Shown here piece after piece: positions 1 through 6,006 of a DNA stretch of 10,848 nt; positions within the stretch are counted from its first letter, which is position 1, and each line of letters begins with the position of its first letter. Source of the stretch: Clostridiales bacterium. GTDB taxonomy: Bacteria > Bacillota > Clostridia > Christensenellales > Aristaeellaceae. The stretch lies in assembly GCA_004556155.1 (NCBI GenBank), contig SFIM01000046.1:1-10848 (forward strand). The letters are read 5' to 3'. The notes beneath the pieces are model-generated. The model made no database searches. It was not told where the DNA came from and saw only the letters and a program-made list of their open reading frames with translations. Both the position numbers and the translations under genes were made by a program.

Positions 1-128
1 GCCCCGCGCTACTGCCTTACGGCAAGCGCGGGTTTCGGGCGGCAATTTGCAAAATTGCGCGCCCTCAGCCGCCTGCGGCGGCGCTATGACTCAAGAAAGA
101 AACGTCCCCCCTTCGTCCCCCTCCCTGA
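1..128 (-). repeat. Truncated copy of the intergenic structured repeat family
   Basis: Positions 88-103 (GACTCAAGAAAGAAAC) are one arm plus the centre of the palindrome seen whole at 4320-4346, and 104-128 is the C-rich tract that follows it in minus-oriented copies. The other palindrome arm is missing and is replaced by three consecutive hairpins. These are CCCGCGCT (3-10) with AGCGCGGG (25-32) enclosing TGCC/GGCA, then GCAATTT (42-48) with AAATTGC (52-58), then GCCGCC (68-73) with GGCGGC (77-82). The usual cloverleaf sequence is not recognisable in this stretch. It is either a deletion derivative or a diverged variant cut by the window edge. Confidence 0.6.
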
Positions 129-135
129 TTTTCCA

Positions 136-164
136 TTGACTTTCCAATGCCCGCATATTACAAT
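136..164 (+). promoter_or_regulatory. Sigma-A type promoter of the RNA methyltransferase gene
   Basis: A -35 box TTGACT (136-141) and a -10 box TACAAT (159-164) are separated by 17 bp. Transcription should start near 171, which gives a leader of about 30 nt carrying an SD at 192-195. The -35 overlaps an inverted repeat CATTG (134-138)/CAATG (145-149) that recurs at the glgC promoter. Confidence 0.7.
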
Positions 165-201
165 ATCCCTGGAAATACCAACTACATGGCGGGAGAAGCA
201 C

Positions 202-1329
202 ATGATCGATACAAGCAAGCATACATTCATTGCCACGGCGGCCTTCGGGCTGGAAGGGCTGGTCAAGCGGGAGCTGCTGCGCCTGGGGTTTGCGGATGCG
301 CGCGCGGAGAATGGCGGCGTGCGCTTTACGGCCGATTTTGCCGGGGCGTTCACCGCCTGCCTGTGGCTTGCCTGCGCCGATCGCGTGCTGCTGCTGATGG
401 CCGAGGGCGAGGCGCGCAGCTTTGAGGAGCTGTTTCAGCTGGTGCGCTCCGCCCCCTGGGAAAGCGTGCTGCCGCCCGACGCCGCCATCCCCGTGTCCGG
501 GCGCTGTGCGCGCAGCCAGCTGATGAGCGTGCGCGATTGCCAGGCCATCACCAAGAAGGCCATTGTGGATCGTATGCTGCAGGGGCACCGTGTCCGCACC
601 CTGCCGGAGACCGGCGCGCGCTATGCCGTGGACGTTGCCCTGCATGGCGATGTCGCCCGGCTGACGCTGGATCTGTGCGGCGATGCGCTCAACCGCCGCG
701 GCTACCGCACCTGGAACGGCGAGGCCCCCCTGCGCGAAACGGCCGCCGCCGCGCTGGTCAGGCTGTCCACCTGGCGCTATCAGGAGCCGCTGCACGATCC
801 CTGCTGCGGCACGGGCACGCTGCTGATTGAGGCTGCCTATGCCGCCGCGCACCGCGCCAGCGGGCTGACGCGCGCCTTTGACATGGAAAAATGGGCGTGC
901 GTGGACGCGCAGGCGCTCAAGGATATCCGCGCCGACGCCCGCGCGCAGGCGGATTTTTCGCACCTGCCGCCCATCTCGGGCAGCGATATCAGCCCCGAAG
1001 CCCTGGAGCTGGCGCGCCGCCATATCCGCCAGGCCGGGCTGGAAGGCAAGATCACCGTGTATCAAAGGGATCTGCGCGATTTGCAGCTGTCCGGCCCCGC
1101 GCCGTGCTTCCTGTGCAATCCGCCCTATGGCGAGCGCCTGGGGGATCGCAAATCCTGCGAGCAGCTGTACCGCGCCATGAAGGGCCTGATGCAGCGCCAT
1201 CCCGGCTGCACGCTGAACGTGATCACCAGCCATCCGGGCTTTGAGCGCGTGGCGGGCATGCACGCCCAGGGGCGCACCCGGCTGTATAACGGCCGGCTGG
1301 AATGCGAATTTTTGCGCTTTACCCGCTGA
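202..1329 (+). CDS. THUMP-domain class I SAM-dependent RNA methyltransferase (RlmL/YpsC family)
   Basis: This 375-residue protein is a predicted cytoplasmic enzyme that methylates guanine N2 in structured RNA, most likely 23S rRNA by analogy with the methyltransferase half of E. coli RlmL. The N-terminal part (about residues 1-155) has the THUMP-type RNA-binding layout. The catalytic part shows the SAM-binding DPCCGTGT motif at about residue 199, an acidic GSDIS motif at about 260-264, and the NPPYGERLG active-site motif at about 306. The ATG at 202 is chosen over upstream in-frame starts because GGAG lies 6 bp before it (192-195), the promoter starts RNA near 171, and homologues begin close to this point. 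Reading from 55 would cross the promoter and a repeat. It is a single gene; glgC has its own promoter downstream. The exact RNA target cannot be told from the sequence. Confidence 0.9.
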   Translation: MIDTSKHTFIATAAFGLEGLVKRELLRLGFADARAENGGVRFTADFAGAFTACLWLACADRVLLLMAEGEARSFEELFQLVRSAPWESVLPPDAAIPVSGRCARSQLMSVRDCQAITKKAIVDRMLQGHRVRTLPETGARYAVDVALHGDVARLTLDLCGDALNRRGYRTWNGEAPLRETAAAALVRLSTWRYQEPLHDPCCGTGTLLIEAAYAAAHRASGLTRAFDMEKWACVDAQALKDIRADARAQADFSHLPPISGSDISPEALELARRHIRQAGLEGKITVYQRDLRDLQLSGPAPCFLCNPPYGERLGDRKSCEQLYRAMKGLMQRHPGCTLNVITSHPGFERVAGMHAQGRTRLYNGRLECEFLRFTR

Positions 1330-1356
1330 TTAGCACAAATGGTACCGCTTGTTCCA

Positions 1357-1385
1357 TTGACAAGCAATGTATCCACTTGTAAAAT
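1357..1385 (+). promoter_or_regulatory. Sigma-A promoter of glgC-glgD
   Basis: A consensus -35 TTGACA (1357-1362), a 17 bp spacer and a -10 TAAAAT (1380-1385) predict a start near 1392 and a leader of about 70 nt. The -35 overlaps CATTG (1355-1359)/CAATG (1365-1369). A second short dyad, ACAAG (1360-1364)/CTTGT (1376-1380), spans the spacer. Either could be an operator; neither is a site I can name. Confidence 0.8.
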
Positions 1386-1463
1386 TAAAGCAGTTAATCG
1401 ACCGGATATTGCCAATTTTTCAGTCATTTCCCGTTAGATTTTCGGAAAGGAAGGACAAATCCC

Positions 1464-2636
1464 GTGATCCGCAAAAAACAGTGCATCGCCATGCTGCTGG
1501 CGGGCGGCCAGGGCAGCCGCCTGGGCGTGCTGACCAGCCATATGGCCAAGCCCGCCGTGCCCTTTGGCGGCAAGTATCGCATCATTGATTTTCCGCTTTC
1601 CAACTGCGCCAACAGCGGCATCGACACCGTGGGCGTGCTGACGCAGTATCAGCCCCTGGAGCTCAACGCCTATATCGGCTCGGGCGCGCCGTGGGATCTG
1701 GACGTAAGCAACGGCGGCGTGTATGTGCTGCCCCCCTACCACACCGGCAAAACGGGCGAGTGGTACCGCGGCACGGCCAACGCCATCTATCAGAACCTGG
1801 CCTTTATCGAGCAGTTTAACCCCGATTATGTGCTCATCCTCTCGGGCGACCATATCTATAAAATGGATTACAACGCCATGCTGCGCCACCATATTCAGAA
1901 AAACGCCGACGTCACCATCGCCGTGCGCCAGGTGCCCTGGGAGGAGGCCAGCCGCTTTGGCATCATGAATACGGACGAGCAGGGCACCATCACCGAGTTT
2001 GAGGAAAAGCCCGCCCATCCCAAGTCCAACAACGCCAGCATGGGCGTGTATATCTTCCGCTGGGACAAGCTGCGCGATTACCTGACCCGCGACGAGCAGG
2101 ATCCCGCCAGCAGCAACGACTTTGGCAAAAACGTCATCCCCGCCATGCTGGGGGACGGCTGCCGCATGGTGGCCTATTCCTTCAATGATTATTGGAAGGA
2201 CGTGGGCACCATCGCAAGCCTGTGGGAAGCCAATATGGATCTGCTCAAGACCCCGCTGCCCATTGACCTGCACGATAAAAAATGGCGCATCTACGCCCGC
2301 AATTTCGGCAGCGAGCCGCAGTACATCGCCCCCACCGCCAGCGTATCGGATACCCTGGCCACCGAGGGCTGCGTGGTATACGGCAAAACGCAGCACGCCA
2401 TCCTGTCCACCGATGTGATCGTGGAAAAGGATGCGCAGGTCATTGACAGCGTGATCATGCCCGGCGCGGTCATCCGCGCGGGCGCGGTGGTGCGCCGCGC
2501 CATCGTGGCGGAAAACGCGGTGGTGGGCTACTATGCAAACGTGGGCGGCGCAGAGGGCGAAATCGCCGTGGTGGGCCCTGGCGTGCGCGTGCCCGATCAT
2601 GGCGCGGTGCTGCCCGGCGAGCAGCGCGCGCAGTAA
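1464..2636 (+). CDS. glgC: Glucose-1-phosphate adenylyltransferase, catalytic subunit
   Basis: GlgC converts glucose 1-phosphate and ATP to ADP-glucose and pyrophosphate, the committed step of bacterial glycogen synthesis. The 390-residue protein has the nucleotide-binding GGQGSRLG at residues 14-21, AKPAVPFGGK with Lys29, the catalytic Asp129 in GDHIYK, and the glucose-1-phosphate-binding Lys182 in FEEKP. A left-handed beta-helix domain occupies about the last 100 residues, as usual in the family. The start is GTG at 1464, preceded by GGAAAGGAAGG (1444-1454) at good spacing; the protein then begins MIRKKQCIAMLLAGG, as Firmicute GlgC does. glgD follows after 12 bp, so the two are co-transcribed from the promoter at 1357. 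No glgA or glgP is in the window. Confidence 0.97.
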   Translation: MIRKKQCIAMLLAGGQGSRLGVLTSHMAKPAVPFGGKYRIIDFPLSNCANSGIDTVGVLTQYQPLELNAYIGSGAPWDLDVSNGGVYVLPPYHTGKTGEWYRGTANAIYQNLAFIEQFNPDYVLILSGDHIYKMDYNAMLRHHIQKNADVTIAVRQVPWEEASRFGIMNTDEQGTITEFEEKPAHPKSNNASMGVYIFRWDKLRDYLTRDEQDPASSNDFGKNVIPAMLGDGCRMVAYSFNDYWKDVGTIASLWEANMDLLKTPLPIDLHDKKWRIYARNFGSEPQYIAPTASVSDTLATEGCVVYGKTQHAILSTDVIVEKDAQVIDSVIMPGAVIRAGAVVRRAIVAENAVVGYYANVGGAEGEIAVVGPGVRVPDHGAVLPGEQRAQ

Positions 2637-2648
2637 GGGAGGCGGCTG

Positions 2649-3776
2649 ATGATGAGCGAACTGTTGGGATTGATTTATACCGGCAATACTACCGATCAGC
2701 TGCGTGAGCTGACCGCCACCCGTGCCGTGGCCGCCGTGCCCATCTGCGCCCGCTACCGGGTGATTGATTTCATCCTGTCCTCGCTGGTATCCAGCGGCGC
2801 GCGCAATGTGGGCGTGATCACCCAGAAAAACTACCACAGCCTGATGGATCATCTGGGCTCGGGCAAGGAGTGGGATCTGCACGGCAAGCGCCAGGGGCTG
2901 GTGATTCTGCCGCCCTTCCTGACCCACGATAATGTGGGCGTATACAAGGGGCTGCTGGACGCCATCCGCAGCAATCTGCATTTTCTGCGCCGCAGCAAGG
3001 AGCGCTATGTGCTGGTGACGGACACCGGCATGCTCTACACCGCGCGCTTTGACGACATGCTGATGCAGCACATCCAGACCAACGCGGACATCACCCTGAT
3101 GTACAGCGACGACCACACCATGCTGCGCACGGGCGGCAACGGCTGCTACCTGAAGGTGGACGGCGCGGGCCGCGTGCTGGATATGGAGCTGGAGCCCATG
3201 CTGCCCAACTATGAAAACAGCTACATGCAGGCGTTTATCATCCGCCGCGAGCTGCTCATCGAGCTGGCCGACCGCGCGCTCTCCCGCGCGCAGTATCACT
3301 TTACCCGCGATGTGCTGACCTCCGGCCTGCGCGACGGCACGCTCAAAATCTACGGCTGGCGCAATCCCGGCTGCGTATGGCGGCTGGACAGCGTGCTGGA
3401 CTACTACAACTGCTCCATGGCGCTGCTCAAGCCCGAGGTGCAGGCCGAGCTGTTCAGCGCCGACCGCCCCATCTGGACCAAGGTGCGCGATGAGATGCCC
3501 ACGCGCTATTTCGCCACCGCGCAGGTGAAAAACTCCCTGCTGGGCGACGGCTGCGTCATCGAGGGCACGGTGGAAAACAGCATCCTCTCCCGCGGCGTGC
3601 GCGTGCAGAAGGGCGCGGTGGTGCGCAACGCGGTGATCATGCAGGATGGCTACATCATGAGCGGCGCGCACGTGGAATGCTGCATCCTGGACAAGCAGGT
3701 GATCGTCCGCGAGGGCTCCACCCTGACCGCCCCCGCTACCTACCCCCTGGTCGTGGCCAAGGACACGATTGTGTGA
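2649..3776 (+). CDS. glgD: ADP-glucose pyrophosphorylase non-catalytic partner subunit
   Basis: GlgD is the Firmicute paralogue that forms a hetero-oligomer with GlgC and raises its activity. The 375-residue protein keeps the nucleotidyltransferase fold (RYRVIDFILSSLVSSG, then LGSGKEWDL) and a C-terminal beta-helix. The catalytic positions are lost: no GGxGxRL loop, the GlgC Asp129 position aligns to Gly in the VTDTGMLY segment, and the FEEKP lysine is Glu in MELEP. It is therefore a regulatory or structural subunit, as is known for the family. The SD AGGGAGG (2636-2642) overlaps the glgC stop and serves ATG 2649; the adjacent ATG 2652 is an equally plausible start. A G-rich repeat tract begins directly at the stop codon. 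Confidence 0.95.
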   Translation: MMSELLGLIYTGNTTDQLRELTATRAVAAVPICARYRVIDFILSSLVSSGARNVGVITQKNYHSLMDHLGSGKEWDLHGKRQGLVILPPFLTHDNVGVYKGLLDAIRSNLHFLRRSKERYVLVTDTGMLYTARFDDMLMQHIQTNADITLMYSDDHTMLRTGGNGCYLKVDGAGRVLDMELEPMLPNYENSYMQAFIIRRELLIELADRALSRAQYHFTRDVLTSGLRDGTLKIYGWRNPGCVWRLDSVLDYYNCSMALLKPEVQAELFSADRPIWTKVRDEMPTRYFATAQVKNSLLGDGCVIEGTVENSILSRGVRVQKGAVVRNAVIMQDGYIMSGAHVECCILDKQVIVREGSTLTAPATYPLVVAKDTIV

Positions 3777-4063
3777 CGGGGGACGGGAACGAGGGACGAG
3801 GGGTTACGTTTCTTTCTTGAGTCAAGAAAGAAACAAAGAACCTGTGTGTGACGTAAAAGTCTATTGCATTAAACTGGGAGGCGGCACTGCCGCCCCCCGC
3901 GGCAGGGAAAAACTTGAATCGCTCGGTCTGGAGTAAACTCCGCCCGGGCGATTCTTCATTTTTCCCCTATGGTCTGGCTTCGCCAGCCCGCGCCGATTAA
4001 AATCGGCGTGCCGCGGGGGCGTTGCTTGAGTACATTTGCCAGGCGTACCTATTTGCGATTATT
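3777..4063 (+). repeat. Structured intergenic repeat, copy A (+ orientation)
   Basis: In order: a polypurine tract with four G-runs (3778-3803); a palindrome with 13 bp arms and a 1 nt centre (3808-3834); hairpin GGCGGC/GCCGCC (3880-3894); and a cloverleaf closed by CCCCCGCGGCA (3894-3904) with TGCCGCGGGGG (4009-4019). Arm 1 pairs GAATCGCTCGG with CCGGGCGATTC around GGAGTAAACTCC. Arm 2 is CTGGC/GCCAG (3974-3986 region). Arm 3 is CGCCGATT/AATCGGCG (3991-4008). A distal TTGAGT...TTGCGAT segment to about 4060 is diverged but aligns with copy B. The right limit is approximate. No open reading frame here looks like a gene. Confidence 0.85.
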
Positions 4064-4378
4064 AGATGACCGATCTTACCAACTACCGCAGTCAGCCAAT
4101 TTTGCTTCCCGCACCCAACCACGCCCCCGTGGCACGCTGATCGCAGATCAGCGCAGGGCTGGCGAAGCCAGACCGAAGGGGAAATATTCAAGGGAACGGA
4201 TGGCGCTTGCGCCAATCCGGGCACGCAGAATTTTCCCTGCCACGGGGCACGCACGCAGCCCACCCTGCCGCCTTCCAGTTTTATCAGCTTGACTTTCACG
4301 GCAACAAGGCAGGTTCTTTGTTTCTTTCTTGACTCAAGAAAGAAACGTAACCCCTCGCCTCCCGTCCTCCCCCCATCC
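4064..4378 (-). repeat. Structured intergenic repeat, copy A' (- orientation)
   Basis: This is a second family member in the opposite direction, tail to tail with copy A. Its closing stem is CCCCCGTGGCA (4124-4134) with TGCCACGGGG (4238-4247). Arm 3 on the minus strand is CGCTGATC/GATCAGCG, arm 2 is CTGGC/GCCAG, and the tip of arm 1 is GGCGCAAGCGCC. The palindrome is at 4320-4346 and the pyrimidine tract (G-rich on the minus strand) runs to about 4378. The distal segment on the minus strand (GGTTGGGTGCGGGAAGC...) matches copy D well. The junction with copy A lies within a few bases of 4063. Confidence 0.85.
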
Positions 4379-4384
4379 TTTTAT

Positions 4385-4413
4385 TTGCGTGGGCTGGCAA
4401 AGTATGATATAAT
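4385..4413 (+). promoter_or_regulatory. Extended -10 promoter reading into the origin and dnaN
   Basis: A perfect -10 TATAAT (4408-4413) is preceded by an extended TGA (4405-4407). The -35 is weak, TTGCGT (4385-4390), at 17 bp spacing. It is the clearest promoter before dnaN, but it would give a leader of roughly 470 nt that runs through the whole DnaA-box region. It may drive dnaN, an origin transcript, or both. Confidence 0.6.
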
Positions 4414-4581
4414 GTTGCAGGGTATACCTTTTCGCCTCTTTTGGGGCGGTTTTGGGGCTGGGCGCTTGCGCCCGGCGGCGCGGAGCGATCGGTGGATAAC
4501 CTGGTGGAAAGTTTGTGGGCGCGCCGCCAAAACCCCGGTAACTGCTGGGATTTTTTCTCCACTTTTGGGGGAAAGCGCTTT

Positions 4582-4599
4582 TGGGGATAATGTGGATAA
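4582..4599 (-). promoter_or_regulatory. Left tandem DnaA-box pair
   Basis: Reading the minus strand, TTATCCACA (4591-4599, perfect consensus) is followed directly by TTATCCCCA (4582-4590, one mismatch). The pair is the inverted counterpart of the boxes at 4808-4825. A third minus-strand box, TTATCCACC, is at 4491-4499. Confidence 0.8.
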
Positions 4600-4807
4600 C
4601 CGCTTTTGGGGCGGCCAAAATCGCCCTTTTGGGGGCGAGGCTCCGCATTGCCTCCCGGAGGCTGCCGTCCAGCCCGGCCGCCGCGCCGCCAAAATCCGCG
4701 CGCAGGCGCGCCAAAATGCCGTTTTCCCCAAAATATCCCCGGCGCATCCCAAGCTTTTCCACAGGCCCAAAAGCCCAAAAGCGCAGGCACGCCAAAAGGT
4801 TTTGGGG

Positions 4808-4825
4808 TTATCCACATTATCCACC
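4808..4825 (+). promoter_or_regulatory. Right tandem DnaA-box pair adjoining the unwinding region
   Basis: TTATCCACA (4808-4816, perfect) and TTATCCACC (4817-4825, one mismatch) abut without a gap. They lie immediately before the GC-rich spacer and the trio tract, which is where DnaA would load onto single-stranded DNA in the basal unwinding system. An isolated related box, TTTTCCACA, is at 4755-4763. Confidence 0.85.
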
Positions 4826-4856
4826 GCCCCTACTGCTACTACGGATATATTATATT
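4826..4856 (+). other. GC spacer, DnaA-trio-like repeats and AT-rich unwinding element
   Basis: After the DnaA boxes come GCCCC (4826-4830), then the triplets CTA-CTG-CTA-CTA (4830-4841), then a GGATATATTATATT tract (to about 4856). On the complementary strand the triplets read 3'-GAT-GAC-GAT-GAT-5', the pattern described for DnaA-trios in Bacillus subtilis, in the same order box, GC spacer, trio. The dnaN SD follows at 4869-4877, so the melted region would sit in the dnaN leader. Confidence 0.7.
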
Positions 4857-4890
4857 CAGCATCATCATAGGAAAAGGTCGTGATTCACAC

Positions 4891-6003
4891 ATGCATTTCT
4901 CCGCCAACGCATCCGATATCAACGCAGGCATGAGCCTGGTAGGCCACGCGCTCAGCGCCCGCCCCACGCGCGCCATCTTCGAGGGCGTGCTGATTGAAAC
5001 CGTAGACGATGGCATCTGCCTGACCTGCACCGATGGCGAAATGATCATCCGCACCCGGGTGAACGCCATGGTGGTGGACGAGGGCGTGGCCATCATGCCC
5101 GCTAAGCTCTTTGGCGAGCTGATTCGCAAGCTCTCGGGCGAGGTAGACGTGGAGATCGATAAGAAATTCCGCGCCGAAGTTCGCGCCCAGGGCAGCAACA
5201 CCTCCATCCAGGGCACCGATGCCAGCGAATTCCCCGATGTGCCCGATGTGCGCGGCGAGTTCCAGATTTCGCTGCCCCAAAACCGCCTGCGCGACGCGGT
5301 ATCGCGCATCATGTTTGCCATCTCCACGGATGAAACCCGCCGCATCCTGACGGGGTGCCTGATGGAGGTATCGCCCACCGAGGCGCGCTTTGTGGGCCTG
5401 GATGGCTTCCGCCTGGCGCTGCAGCGCATAGCGGGCGAGTATCAGCTGCCCGAGGGCAAGGACAATCTGGCCGCCGTGGTGCCCGGCCGCATCATGGGCG
5501 AGTTCTGCCGCATGCTGGGCGACACCGAGGAGACGGCCACCATCACCTGCAGCAAGGCGCGCATGATGATGACCTTTGACAACACCGAGTGCTTTACCAC
5601 CCTGCTGACGGGCGAGTACATTGATTATCGCAAGATCCTGCCCACCAGCAGCCTGAGCGAGGTGAAGCTGCGCCGCGATGATTTCATCGGCGCCATTGAG
5701 CGCGCGTCCCTGATGGCGCGCGAGGGCAAAAACAACCTGCTGCGCCTGACCCTGCGCGACAAGGAAATGACCATCACCGCCAATGCCGAGCGCGGCGCGG
5801 CGCTGGAGCGCCTGCCGGTTTCCTACCCCTACGATGAATTCAAGATCGCCTTTAACGCGCGCTATCTCAGCGATGTGGTTCGCAATGTGGACACGGACGA
5901 GATGTGCATGCGCTTTAACACCAACGTGTCGCCCTGCCTGATTGCGCCCGTGGACGGCAACCAGTACACCTATCTGGTGCTGCCCGTGCGCGTGCAGAAT
6001 TAG
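4891..6003 (+). CDS. dnaN: DNA polymerase III beta subunit (sliding clamp)
   Basis: The 370-residue protein is the ring-shaped clamp that tethers DNA polymerase III to DNA; the family length is about 366-380. Three repeated clamp domains of roughly 120 residues are expected. Recognisable family segments are GTDASEFPDVP in the first domain, FAISTDETRRIL (residues 142-153) and LDGFRLAL (170-177) in the second, and the C-terminal YLVLPVR. ATG 4891 is the only sensible start, since the frame has no start codon between the origin sequences and it, and the product begins MHFSANASDINAGMSLV as clamps do. The SD, AGGAAAAGG (4869-4877), is about 13 nt away, longer than at the other genes. Neither dnaA nor recF is adjacent; glgD lies upstream and a lipase gene downstream. 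Confidence 0.97.
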   Translation: MHFSANASDINAGMSLVGHALSARPTRAIFEGVLIETVDDGICLTCTDGEMIIRTRVNAMVVDEGVAIMPAKLFGELIRKLSGEVDVEIDKKFRAEVRAQGSNTSIQGTDASEFPDVPDVRGEFQISLPQNRLRDAVSRIMFAISTDETRRILTGCLMEVSPTEARFVGLDGFRLALQRIAGEYQLPEGKDNLAAVVPGRIMGEFCRMLGDTEETATITCSKARMMMTFDNTECFTTLLTGEYIDYRKILPTSSLSEVKLRRDDFIGAIERASLMAREGKNNLLRLTLRDKEMTITANAERGAALERLPVSYPYDEFKIAFNARYLSDVVRNVDTDEMCMRFNTNVSPCLIAPVDGNQYTYLVLPVRVQN

Positions 6004-6006
6004 GAG

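Larger units (their letters stand above)
4439..4860. other. oriC: Probable chromosomal replication origin (oriC) next to dnaN
   Basis: The 420 bp stretch has no plausible gene and carries six DnaA boxes, counted as the 9-mer TTATCCACA with at most one mismatch. On the minus strand they are at 4491-4499, 4582-4590 and 4591-4599 (perfect). On the plus strand they are at 4755-4763, 4808-4816 (perfect) and 4817-4825. The left double box (about 4583-4601) is an inverted copy of the right one (about 4806-4824), sharing GGTTATCCACATTATCC. The right pair is followed by a GC-rich spacer, trio-like repeats and an AT-rich tract. TTTTGGGG or CCAAAA motifs occur about fifteen times between 4439 and 4807. 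Position beside dnaN is the classical site in Firmicutes. Whether it is the only active origin is an inference. Confidence 0.8.

Noticed and set aside
55..201. Upstream in-frame start for the RNA methyltransferase at 55
   Set aside because: The stretch contains a repeat end and the promoter at 136-164, and the extra residues are unlike the family; ATG 202 has a good SD.
1434..3671. A 745-codon open frame on the minus strand across glgC and glgD
   Set aside because: The plus strand encodes two clear enzymes here. The antisense frame is rich in Ala, His, Gln and Val without domain structure, a usual by-product of GC-rich codon use.
3808..3834. Palindrome as an intrinsic terminator
   Set aside because: The stem is A/T-rich and no T-run follows on either strand, so the standard signature is missing.
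3969..4292. Open frames lying in the repeats, including 3969-4292, 7682-7957 and 7988-8236
   Set aside because: Their translations are only the repeat stems read as codons; similar peptide strings recur in both orientations and no SD precedes them.
4439..4807. Telomere-like repeats suggested by TTTTGGGG
   Set aside because: The motifs are dispersed, occur in both orientations and sit among DnaA boxes; nothing suggests a linear chromosome end.
4289..4883. Several overlapping open frames over the origin region in both strands
   Set aside because: They are basic, proline-rich translations of the TTTTGGGG/CCAAAA array and overlap DnaA boxes. The frame from 4606 only continues into dnaN.
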